From CAYJPV01 sp964396055 (GTDB lineage Bacteria > Acidobacteriota > Vicinamibacteria > Vicinamibacterales > JAKQTR01), in NCBI GenBank assembly GCA_964396055.1, contig CAYNDV010000022.1, positions 1 to 45,731 on the forward strand: a stretch of 45,731 nt of DNA. Reading direction: 5' to 3'. The notes under the pieces are model-generated. The model was not told the origin of the DNA. It was given only the letters and a program-made list of their open reading frames with translations, and ran no database searches. Shown here in pieces: positions 23,883 to 32,042 of the stretch (positions within the stretch are counted from its first letter, which is position 1; each line of letters begins with the position of its first letter). Both the position numbers and the translations under genes were made by a program.

Positions 23883-25193
23883 TCACTTCCTCCGCGTCGC
23901 CCGAACTGTCCCCGCCCCTTCCGCCGGAACCGGCCCGGTGATGGCCTGATACGCCAGCACGCGCCACTTGTCCTGCAGGTCGAGCCCGCGCGACGGGAGG
24001 ATCTGCGAGAAGAACACCCCCACCATCTGCTCGCGGGGATCGACGAAGTACCGCGAATGATAGGCGCCGCCCCATCCGAACGAACCAGGTGACGCCGGGC
24101 GCGCCGCCCGTCCCGCGTCCACGACGATCTCGAAGCCGAGGCCGAAGCCGAAGTTGCCGTCCTGGTACAGGGCCCCGGCATGGTTCGATGTCATCAACTC
24201 CACCGACAGCGGGCTGAGCAGGCGCGCGCCGTCCAGTTCGCCGCCGTTGAGCAGCATCTGCAGCAGGCGCGCATAGTCGGAGGCCGTGGTCAGCAGCCCG
24301 GCGCCGCCCGAGAAGCAGGCCCGCGGACCGTCCACGTAGTCGCCCTGTCCCGTGGGGCCCTCGGGCGCCCGCACCAACCCGCCCTCCGGCGTCGCGGCGT
24401 ACACCACCGCCAGCCGGCCCTTCTTCTCGGGCGGGAGGAAGAAGTGCGTGTCCACCATCTTCAGCGGATCGAAGATGCGGGTCTGGAAGAAGCGGTCAAG
24501 GGGCATGCCCGACACCTTCTCGACGACCACGCCGAGGATGTCAGTGTTGAACCCATAGACGTACCGTTCGCCGGGCTGGGCGTCGAAGGGCAACTTCGCC
24601 AGGCGGTCGATCACGGCGGCGATGGGCTCGGCCTTGTCAGCGAAGTACCAGCCCTGCACGCCGGCGGCCTGGTACTGGTCGGCGGCCGGCGACGGCGCCT
24701 GGCCGTACGAGATGCCGGCGGTGTGGGTCAGCAGGTCGCGGATCGTGATCTCCCGGCGCGCCGGCACCACGCCGAAGCGGCCGGCGGGTCCCGGCACGGC
24801 CACCGTGGTCTCCTTGAACGACGGGATGTGGCGCGACACCGGCTCGCCCAGCATCAGGCGGCCTTCTTCAATCAGCATCACCGCGGCCACGCTGGTGACG
24901 GCCTTCGACATGGACGCGGCCCGGAAGATGGTGTCCGGACGCATGGGCACCTGCTGTTCCCGGTCGAGCCAGCCGGCAGCCTCGAGGTGCACCACCTTGC
25001 CGCCGCGCATCAGGAGACTGACGGTCCCGCCGATGCGATCACGCTGGACGTAGTCGCGCATGACGGCGTTCAGACGCCCCAGGCGCTCGGCCGACAGGCC
25101 CAGGGCCTCGGGAGGCGCCAACGCCTGGGCCAGGGCCGACGACGACAGGACAACGCAGAGAGCGGCGAGCGACAGGACACGGCGGGCGTTCAT
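23883..25193 (-). CDS. Exported serine hydrolase, class C beta-lactamase / penicillin-binding-protein-like family
   Basis: A 436-residue secreted or periplasmic enzyme of the COG1680 type (beta-lactamase class C, esterase EstB, D-aminopeptidase relatives). The signal peptide covers about residues 1-23 (VLSLAALCVVLSSSALAQA in parts). The SxxK motif is S94-M-S-K97 in FRAASMSKAVTS, followed by the typical LLTHTAGI segment, YGFNTDILGVVVEKVSG carrying the second Tyr motif, and the C-terminal FGWGGAYHSRYFVDP that replaces the usual W-G-G-A-x-G-T. Esterase or peptidase activity is more likely than antibiotic hydrolysis. The ATG at 25193 has AGGAGA 8 bases upstream; a longer frame from 25319 has no ribosome site. 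It is divergent from the Ser/Thr kinase gene. Confidence 0.9.
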   Translation of the reverse strand: MNARRVLSLAALCVVLSSSALAQALAPPEALGLSAERLGRLNAVMRDYVQRDRIGGTVSLLMRGGKVVHLEAAGWLDREQQVPMRPDTIFRAASMSKAVTSVAAVMLIEEGRLMLGEPVSRHIPSFKETTVAVPGPAGRFGVVPARREITIRDLLTHTAGISYGQAPSPAADQYQAAGVQGWYFADKAEPIAAVIDRLAKLPFDAQPGERYVYGFNTDILGVVVEKVSGMPLDRFFQTRIFDPLKMVDTHFFLPPEKKGRLAVVYAATPEGGLVRAPEGPTGQGDYVDGPRACFSGGAGLLTTASDYARLLQMLLNGGELDGARLLSPLSVELMTSNHAGALYQDGNFGFGLGFEIVVDAGRAARPASPGSFGWGGAYHSRYFVDPREQMVGVFFSQILPSRGLDLQDKWRVLAYQAITGPVPAEGAGTVRATRRK

Positions 25194-25379
25194 CGGGTGT
25201 TCTCCTGAAACGGCCGGGCCGGTCGGGCCGAAGGCCCGGCGGCCCGATGACGCCGGGCAATGTACCACACCCGCAAAACCTTTTCGGTCCGCCATCCGTC
25301 CTATCTCGTACAACCGCATGCTCGATCAGCCCACGGGGCGGAGGCCTCCGCTGGTCGTAGACCTGCGACAGGTGCCCCC

Positions 25380-28238
25380 ATGAGCAGCCAGCAGGTCGGT
25401 CACTACCGGATCGTGTCCCGCCTCGGCGGAGGCGGGATGGGTGTCGTCTACGAGGCGGAGGACGTCCGGCTGGGGCGCCGCGTCGCCCTCAAGCTGCTGC
25501 CGCCGGAACTGGTGCGCGATCCCCTGGCCGTCGAGCGGTTCGAGCGCGAAGCGAGGATCGCGTCGTCGCTGAACCACCCGAACATCTGCACGCTCCATGA
25601 CATCGGCGAGCACCAGGGCCAGCGGTTCATCGTCATGGAACGCCTGGACGGCGCCACGCTCAAACATCTCGTGCAGGGGGAGCCCCTGGCTCCGGACGCG
25701 TTGCTCGACGTCGGCGCGCAGATCGCCGACGCCCTCGACGCTGCCCACGCCCAGGGCATCGTGCACCGCGACATCAAGCCGGCCAATGTCTTCGTCACCA
25801 CACGGGGCCAGGCCAAGGTGCTCGATTTCGGCGTGGCGAAACTGACCGACCCCGCCGTCCCCGAATGGCTGGCCGTCACCCGCGCCGCCACCGACGCACT
25901 CACGTCACCGGGGACCGCCGTGGGCACGGTGAACTACATGGCGCCCGAACAGGCCCGCGGAGAGCCTGCCGACGTGCGTTCGGACCTGTTCGCGCTCGGC
26001 GCGGTGCTGTACGAAATGGCCACGGGGCGGCAGGCGTTCGGCGGCAGCACGACCGCCGTGATCTACGACGCGATCCTCAACCGGCATCCGACGTCGATCG
26101 CGCGTCTGGTCCCCGACGTCCCGGCGGACGTGGCCTCCGCGATCGAGCGTGCGCTGCACAAGGACCCGGACCGCCGGTACCAGACGGCCGGCGAGTTCGG
26201 GGCGGAGTTGCGGCGGCTGCGGCGCCAACTGAACCCCGACACGCCGCTGCCGTCCGCCACGCCGGCGTCCACCCCGACGGCCGTGACGCAGGCGCCACGG
26301 TGGCCGTCCGCGCGTGTGACACCATCCGCGGCCGGTCGGCTGGCGTCGCTCGTCCGGCGGCGGTGGCCCGTCGCGCTGCCGTTGACGCTCGCCCTCGCGG
26401 GCCTGGGCGCCTGGGTGTTCCGGCCGGAGCCGACGCCCGCCCTCTCGGGGACGGACATCCTCCTGGTCGCCGACGTGACCAACACCACCGGCGACCCGGT
26501 TTTCGACGACACGCTCGACTACGCGCTGGCCGCCCAGTTCCAGCAATCGCCGTACTACCAGCTCGTCTCGCCGCAGCGCGTCCAGCACACCTTGCGCCTG
26601 ATGCAGACGGCACCCGACGCCCGCGTCACGGGCGCCGTCGCCCGGGAGGCCTGCCTGCGTGCCGGGGCCTCCACCGTGCTCGCCGGGTCGATCGCCCCGC
26701 TCGGATCGAGCTACGTGCTGACCCTCGAGGCCCAGCACTGCGCCACCGGTGAGGTGCTGGTGCGCGAGCAGGCGCAGGCTGGGCGCAAGGAAGCCGTCCT
26801 GGACACGGTCCAGGCCGTGTCTGAACGGGTGCGCGAGCGCCTGGGCGAGTCGCTGGCGTCGGTGCGGCGGCACGCCACGCCCCTGGAGGAGGCCACCACG
26901 TCCTCGCTGGCGGCGCTGAAGGCGTACGGTCAGGGCGTTCGGGTCCGGTCGCGAGAAGGCGATCGGCAGGCCATCACCTTCTTCGAGAAGGCGGTCGAAC
27001 TCGACCCGCAGTTCGCGATGGCGCACGCCCGCCTGTCGACGATGTACGGCAACCTCGGGAATGCCGACGAAGCGCGCCGCCACGGGGAGCAGGCCTACGG
27101 TCTGCGCGCCCGGGTCAGCGAGTACGAACGTCTGTACATCGAGAGCACGTATCACAGCCGCGTCACCTTCGACATGGAGAAGCGGCTGAACGCCCTCCGC
27201 ATCATGGCCGAGACCTTCCCGCGGGACTTCACCGCGCAGAACAACCTCGCCGTGTCGGCCATCGAGATGGGCCGGTACGACCAGGCCGAGAAGTACGCGC
27301 GCGCCGCCGTGGAACTGGCGCCGGAGACACCGGTCCCCAGGGGAAACCTGGCGTGGGTCTACCTCTGGACCAACCGCCTCGACGATGCCTGGTCCACGGT
27401 CCAGGACGCGCGAAACCGGGGCTTGACCGACGGGGTGGCCGAGCCCGGGGTGACGGCAGCGTGGCTGCTGGGCAACCGCGCGGGGGTGACCGCACTGCTC
27501 GAGCACATCGCCAGGCAGGACCCCGCGATGGCCGACATGACGCGCACCCGTCTTGCCGTGGCCGAAGGACGACTGGAGGCAGCAGGCGACCTCGCGCGGC
27601 GCGCGGCCGCCACCCTCGCGGGCCAGGGCAGGCACGACCAGGCCGCCAAGGCTTACCTGTCTCTGGCCGAGGCCGAACTCCTGGTTGGCAGCAGTCAGCG
27701 GGCCAGGCCCTGGCTGGCGCAGGCGCTGTCGGTCGCGACCGACGCGGGCCTGCGGCGCGCGGCTGCCACGCTGTACGCCGTGGCAGGCGACACCGCGACC
27801 GCCGGCGACGTCGCCGCACGACTGCCGGCGCCGGTGCCCGGGGACGTCGGCGCCATGATGGAGGACCTGGCCCTGCGCGCCGCGGTCCACCTCGCGCGTC
27901 GCCAGCCCGACGCGGCGCTCGACCTGATTCGAGACGCTGCGCCCGACTTCGGCCGTCACCCGGAACTGCTGGTGTTCCGCGCCAGGGCCCACGAGCAACG
28001 GCGGCAGTACACCGAAGCCGCCGCCGACTACGACCGCTATCTGGCCGACCGCCACCGGGCCCTGTCGCCACTGCACGCGCACGTGCTGGCGGCCGCGGCA
28101 CGGGTGCGGGCCAGGCTCGGGAATGCTGCCGGCGCCCGGGCGACCTACGAGCGCCTGTTTGCCGCGCTGCCGGCCGCGGATCCCGGGCTGGCGATCGTGC
28201 ACGAAGCCCGTGGGGCGCACGCGAAGCTGGCGGAATGA
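25380..28238 (+). CDS. Transmembrane Ser/Thr protein kinase with extracytoplasmic TPR domain
   Basis: A 952-residue bacterial Hanks-type kinase. Kinase domain at residues 8-270: P-loop RLGGGGMGVVYEA, K38 in VALKLL, catalytic D131 in HRDIKPAN, D149 in DFG, and YMAPEQARG; all key residues are present, so it should be active. After a Pro/Thr-rich linker, one membrane helix lies at about 330-348 (VALPLTLALAGLGAWVF). The C-terminal 590 residues begin with an FlgO/TolB-N-like segment (ILLVADVTNTTGDPVF) and continue with many TPR-like helical pairs (AITFFEKAVELDPQFAMAHARL in parts). This layout is very common in Acidobacteriota, often in many copies per genome. Its signal and targets are unknown. 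No strong ribosome site is seen before the ATG. The 25194-25379 interval is the divergent control region. Confidence 0.93.
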   Translation: MSSQQVGHYRIVSRLGGGGMGVVYEAEDVRLGRRVALKLLPPELVRDPLAVERFEREARIASSLNHPNICTLHDIGEHQGQRFIVMERLDGATLKHLVQGEPLAPDALLDVGAQIADALDAAHAQGIVHRDIKPANVFVTTRGQAKVLDFGVAKLTDPAVPEWLAVTRAATDALTSPGTAVGTVNYMAPEQARGEPADVRSDLFALGAVLYEMATGRQAFGGSTTAVIYDAILNRHPTSIARLVPDVPADVASAIERALHKDPDRRYQTAGEFGAELRRLRRQLNPDTPLPSATPASTPTAVTQAPRWPSARVTPSAAGRLASLVRRRWPVALPLTLALAGLGAWVFRPEPTPALSGTDILLVADVTNTTGDPVFDDTLDYALAAQFQQSPYYQLVSPQRVQHTLRLMQTAPDARVTGAVAREACLRAGASTVLAGSIAPLGSSYVLTLEAQHCATGEVLVREQAQAGRKEAVLDTVQAVSERVRERLGESLASVRRHATPLEEATTSSLAALKAYGQGVRVRSREGDRQAITFFEKAVELDPQFAMAHARLSTMYGNLGNADEARRHGEQAYGLRARVSEYERLYIESTYHSRVTFDMEKRLNALRIMAETFPRDFTAQNNLAVSAIEMGRYDQAEKYARAAVELAPETPVPRGNLAWVYLWTNRLDDAWSTVQDARNRGLTDGVAEPGVTAAWLLGNRAGVTALLEHIARQDPAMADMTRTRLAVAEGRLEAAGDLARRAAATLAGQGRHDQAAKAYLSLAEAELLVGSSQRARPWLAQALSVATDAGLRRAAATLYAVAGDTATAGDVAARLPAPVPGDVGAMMEDLALRAAVHLARRQPDAALDLIRDAAPDFGRHPELLVFRARAHEQRRQYTEAAADYDRYLADRHRALSPLHAHVLAAAARVRARLGNAAGARATYERLFAALPAADPGLAIVHEARGAHAKLAE

Positions 28239-28242
28239 TGCG

Positions 28243-28857
28243 TCAGTGACGCTCGACGACCGCCAGTCCGCGGGAAATGTCGCGCACGGCTCCGCACAGC
28301 GCGTCCACGTGGTTGGCCGGGACCTGCAGATCGAGCGTGACCCCCTCGCCGAATCGCCGGTCAGCCACCTGCGTTTCGAAGGCCGGCAACAACTGCTCGA
28401 GGGCCGTCAGCCGCGCGTACTCGACCGACACGGTGAGGGCAACGTAGTCGACGCGCTCGATGGTCATGAGCGTGCCGAGGGCGTGAGCCACGCCGCCGCC
28501 GTACGCGCGCACGAGCCCGCCGGTCCCGAGGTTCGTCCCGCCGTAGTAGCGGACGACCACGGCAGCGATGTCGCCGACGCCACCGTGCAGCAGCGCGTTG
28601 AGCATCGGCCGCCCTGCCGTGCCGTGCGGCTCGCCGTCGTCGCTCATCCCGACCTGCGCGGTCGAGCCGGGCGGACCAACGACGTACGCCCAGCAGTGGT
28701 GGGTGGCGTCGGGGAACTCGGCGCGGATGCCGCGGATGAACGCCTGCGCCTCCTCGGGCGTCGACACGCGTGACACCGTCGTGATGAACCGGCTGCGCCG
28801 GATCTCATCCTGCACGCGGTGGGTCGCCCCCGGCACGGGGTATCGCGTGGCAGGCAC
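28243..28857 (-). CDS. yigZ: YigZ/IMPACT-family protein
   Basis: A 204-residue member of UPF0029/IMPACT. The N-terminal domain shows the family pattern SRFITTVSRVSTPEEAQAFI, DATHHCWAYVVG, SDDGEPHGTAGRPML and VVVRYYGGTNLGTGGLVRAYG (all in parts, residues 20-130); the C-terminal part is a small ferredoxin-like (DUF1949-type) domain. Family members are linked to translation control (eukaryotic IMPACT) but the bacterial role is unclear. The start is a GTG. It begins 3 bases after the end of the hybrid histidine kinase gene on the same strand, so they are co-transcribed, and its stop is 4 bases from the stop of the convergent Ser/Thr kinase gene. Confidence 0.93.
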   Translation of the reverse strand: MPATRYPVPGATHRVQDEIRRSRFITTVSRVSTPEEAQAFIRGIRAEFPDATHHCWAYVVGPPGSTAQVGMSDDGEPHGTAGRPMLNALLHGGVGDIAAVVVRYYGGTNLGTGGLVRAYGGGVAHALGTLMTIERVDYVALTVSVEYARLTALEQLLPAFETQVADRRFGEGVTLDLQVPANHVDALCGAVRDISRGLAVVERH

Positions 28858-28860
28858 CCC

Positions 28861-31800
28861 TCAACTCCCCAGAACCTCGCGCAGCTTCACGGTGAGCGCG
28901 GCGATCGAAAAGGGCTTCTGCAGGAAATGGAGGCCTTCCTCCAGCACCCCTCGCGTGGCGATCACGTCGTCGGTGTATCCCGACATGAAGATCGCCTTGA
29001 CGCGGGGCGATCGGGCCGATACGCGGCGGAACAGTTCGCGCCCATCGATGCCGGTCATGATGACGTCGGTGAGCAGGAGGTCCACCCGGTCGCCGTGTTC
29101 CTCGAGCAACGCCAGCGCGTCGTCGCCGCTGGCGGCCGACAGCACGGTGTACCCTTCCCGCCGCAGCACGGTCCAGGCGAACTGGCGTACGGCTTCGTTG
29201 TCTTCGACGAGCAGGACGGTGCCCGAGGCCCCGCCCAGGGCGCTGCCGGCCACGGGGCCGGCCTCGGGAGGCGTTTCCGCCACCGCGGCGGGCAGGAACA
29301 CCTGGAACAGGCTGCCGCGGCCCGGCTCCGAATCGACCCAGACGTGCCCGCCGTGCTGCGTCACGATGCCGTAGACGGTACTCAGGCCGAGGCCCGTCCC
29401 GCGCTCCCCCTTCGTGGAGAAGAACGGCTCGAAGATCCGCTCGCGGACGGCGGCGTCCATGCCGGTGCCGGTGTCGGCAACCATCAACACGCCGTACTCC
29501 CCGGGCGCGCTGCCGGGCCGATCGGCACAGTCCTCCGGGCGCAGCGCGGCGCGGCCGACGCGGACGACCAGGCGGCCGCCACCCGGCATGGCGTCCTGCG
29601 CGTTGACCACGAGGTTCATCAGCACCTGCTCGGCCTGGCCGGTGTCGGCCTTCACGACGCACGGTTCCGCCGCGGGCACGATCTTCAGATCGACGTCCTC
29701 GCGCAGCGTGCGCCGCATCAGCCGCTCCATCCCCCCGACGATGCTGTTGAGGTCGACGGGCCTGATCTGCAGGGTCTGCTTGCGCCCGAAGGCGAGCAAC
29801 TGCCGCGTCAGATCGCGGGCCCGCTTGGCCGCTTCCTCGATCTCGTGAATCTGCCCGTACCGTTCGTCCGACGGGTGCAGTTCGCCGAGCAGCAGCTCGG
29901 CGTAGCCGAGGATCGGGCTGAGGAGGTTGTTGAAGTCGTGGGCCACGCCCGCGGCCAGCCGGCCGACCGACTCGACACGCTGCGCCTGTCGCAGTTCCTC
30001 CTCCATCCGGATGGCCTTCGTGACGTCGCGTTTCGCCGCCACGAAGCGCTCGATGCGCCCGTCGGACCCGAACACGGGTGAGATCGTGCAGTCCTCGAAG
30101 AAATGTGTCCCGTCCTTGCGGCGGTTGATGAACCGCCCGGTCCAGGTGCGGCCCGACACGATGGTGTCCCAGAGCCGCTCGTAGAACGCCTGGTCCTGCT
30201 TGCCGCTCTTGAGCATGCGGCTGTGCCGGCCGATGGCTTCGGCGGGGCTGTAGCCCGTGATCCGCTCGAAGGCCGGGTTGACGTACTCGATCATCCCGTC
30301 CGGGTCGGTGATCATCACGCCTTCCTCGGACTGCTCGATGGCCGCGGCCAGGCGCCGCAGCCGATCCTCGGCGCGCTTGCGCTCGGTGATGTCGAGCACC
30401 GCGAAGGTGACGCCCCGGGCGCGGTCGCCGGGATCGATCGGCGCCCAGGACAACAGGACGTGGACGACGCTGCCGTCCTTCTTCCGCCACCGGGCCTCCG
30501 CGGTGCCGATGCCCGATCCGCCCCCCTGGCTGGCGACCTCGTGGCCGATGCGCGCGTACTCCTCGTCGGAGTCGTACAGGAACCGTGTGAGGCGTCCCAG
30601 TTGTTCGGCGACCGGGTAGCCGGTGATGGCGTGCAGCCGCTCGTTGGAGGACAGGATCCGCCGGTCGGCCACCACCGCGATGCCGGCCGGGGCGGCGAGA
30701 AAGATGCTCCGGAGTTCCTCTTCGCTGCGGCGAAGCGCCCCGGCAGATCTCAGGCGCTCGAGTTCGGCCCCGACGCGCGCGGCGAAGATCCGCATCAGCG
30801 ACTCGGCCAGGCCCGCGTCGGGAAACGGCCGCCCGGCGAGGGCGATGAGGGCCCCGGCCACGGCCCCGTCCGCGCTGCGGAGCGGCACGCCCAGATACGC
30901 GTCGATGCCCCGCCGCGCGAGGCCCTCGTCGCGCGGAAACAGCGCCGCGACGCCGCGCGGATAGAAGCATACGGTTCCGCCGGCGACCTTCTCGCATGGC
31001 GTGCCCTCGAGGGCATACTCGAAACTAGCGGCCGGCCCGCCGCCGGACCAGGCGGCCACGGTCCGGATCCGATCCCGGGCCGGCCCGCAGATCTCCCCCA
31101 CGAACACGTCCGAGGCGCCGATCGCGGAGGCCAGTTCCCGAACCAGGGCGGCGAAGAAGGCCTCGCCGACGGCCGTCGTCCCGTCGAGCAGGGCCCGCAG
31201 GGCCAGCTCGGCGCGCTTGCGCGCGGTGATGTCATGGGCGATGCCGTAGGCGTACTGGTCGTCGATGTGGACGACGCTCAGCAGCGCGGTGCGCGACGAC
31301 CCGTCCGGACGGAGGTACTCGACCTCGCCCTGCTCGGGGCCGGCGCCGGACGCCTGGATCGTTCTGATGCGTTCCCCGGCTCCGTCCGGCGTGACGTCCC
31401 GGGTGGTCAGCTTGCGCAACTCGTGCACCGTCCGCCCGGTCAGGCGTTCCGCCGCCCGGTTGGCGTCCAGGTAGCGTCCGGTCCGCTTCTCGACGACGAA
31501 GATCGCGTCGTTCGATTCCTCGAAGAGCTTGCGGTACCGCTCCTCGCTCTGCCGCAGTGCGTCCTCGGCACGGCGCCGCTGCGCGCGGACCTGGGCATCG
31601 CGGATCGCATGGCGGAGGGCTTCGGGCAGCAGCTCGAGCCGGGTCTTGCTGACGAAATCGTGCGCCCCGGCCCGCAGCAGATCGAGCGCGGCATCCTTGC
31701 CGGGGGACCGGGACGTCGCAATGAGCGGCAGGTCGAGGCGCAGAGTGCGCAGCACGTCGATCGGCGAGAGGCCGGACGGCCCGTGCCGATCGCAGTCCGC

Positions 31801-31965
31801 GATGACGGCGTCCCAGCGCCCCGCCTCGAGCGCGGGCCGCATGGCCTCCGGGCCGTCCACGCGCCGCCATTCGACCGCGTGGCCGGCATCCGTGAGGACC
31901 GCAGCCATCCGCGCCGCGTCGCCCTCGTCGGCGTCCACGATGAGGAGTCTGAGCGTGTCGGCCAT
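28861..31965 (-). CDS. Hybrid sensor histidine kinase: REC-PAS-GAF-PAS-PAS-HisKA-HATPase-REC
   Basis: A soluble 1034-residue phosphorelay protein with no membrane helix. From the ATG at 31965 the order is: receiver-like domain 1-115, PAS about 145-260, GAF about 265-415, PAS about 420-545, PAS about 555-665, HisKA with phospho-acceptor H676 in GVAHDFNNLLSPILGY, HATPase with NLVVNAQDAMP, DTGTGM and GTGLGLSTVYG, and a C-terminal receiver at about 920-1034 with its Asp in LLTDVIM and Lys in LQKPF. The N-terminal receiver has Asp in VIADCD and Lys in VSKTR. The kinase is of the family with NtrB-like HisKA. A GTG at 32001 with a TATACT box at 32021-32016 is an alternative start. No DNA-binding partner regulator is seen nearby. 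Confidence 0.9.
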   Translation of the reverse strand: MADTLRLLIVDADEGDAARMAAVLTDAGHAVEWRRVDGPEAMRPALEAGRWDAVIADCDRHGPSGLSPIDVLRTLRLDLPLIATSRSPGKDAALDLLRAGAHDFVSKTRLELLPEALRHAIRDAQVRAQRRRAEDALRQSEERYRKLFEESNDAIFVVEKRTGRYLDANRAAERLTGRTVHELRKLTTRDVTPDGAGERIRTIQASGAGPEQGEVEYLRPDGSSRTALLSVVHIDDQYAYGIAHDITARKRAELALRALLDGTTAVGEAFFAALVRELASAIGASDVFVGEICGPARDRIRTVAAWSGGGPAASFEYALEGTPCEKVAGGTVCFYPRGVAALFPRDEGLARRGIDAYLGVPLRSADGAVAGALIALAGRPFPDAGLAESLMRIFAARVGAELERLRSAGALRRSEEELRSIFLAAPAGIAVVADRRILSSNERLHAITGYPVAEQLGRLTRFLYDSDEEYARIGHEVASQGGGSGIGTAEARWRKKDGSVVHVLLSWAPIDPGDRARGVTFAVLDITERKRAEDRLRRLAAAIEQSEEGVMITDPDGMIEYVNPAFERITGYSPAEAIGRHSRMLKSGKQDQAFYERLWDTIVSGRTWTGRFINRRKDGTHFFEDCTISPVFGSDGRIERFVAAKRDVTKAIRMEEELRQAQRVESVGRLAAGVAHDFNNLLSPILGYAELLLGELHPSDERYGQIHEIEEAAKRARDLTRQLLAFGRKQTLQIRPVDLNSIVGGMERLMRRTLREDVDLKIVPAAEPCVVKADTGQAEQVLMNLVVNAQDAMPGGGRLVVRVGRAALRPEDCADRPGSAPGEYGVLMVADTGTGMDAAVRERIFEPFFSTKGERGTGLGLSTVYGIVTQHGGHVWVDSEPGRGSLFQVFLPAAVAETPPEAGPVAGSALGGASGTVLLVEDNEAVRQFAWTVLRREGYTVLSAASGDDALALLEEHGDRVDLLLTDVIMTGIDGRELFRRVSARSPRVKAIFMSGYTDDVIATRGVLEEGLHFLQKPFSIAALTVKLREVLGS

Positions 31966-32015
31966 GGACGGGTCGGTGAAGGGCACCGGCCCGGCCGACA
32001 CCCGTGATGAAGGTC

Positions 32016-32036
32016 AGTATAGTGCCATCCTATAAT
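32016..32036. promoter_or_regulatory. Back-to-back -10 boxes for the histidine kinase and the BamA-like gene
   Basis: Minus strand TATACT at 32021-32016 and plus strand TATAAT at 32031-32036, nine bases apart. The plus box is exactly 6 bases from the GTG at 32043, implying a leaderless transcript; the minus box is 14 bases from a GTG at 32001. No good -35 is seen for either. Confidence 0.6.
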
Positions 32037-32042
32037 CGACGC

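Noticed and set aside
23883..25193. Antibiotic-resistance beta-lactamase
   Set aside because: The motifs fit the broad serine hydrolase/esterase family; the C-terminal motif differs from class C enzymes and there is no resistance context.
25905..28220. 771-codon antisense frame across the Ser/Thr kinase gene
   Set aside because: A GC-driven shadow of the kinase-TPR coding frame, with no domain content.
30103..32007. 634-codon plus-strand frame opposite the hybrid histidine kinase
   Set aside because: No motifs; the minus strand has complete PAS, GAF, HisKA, HATPase and receiver signatures.
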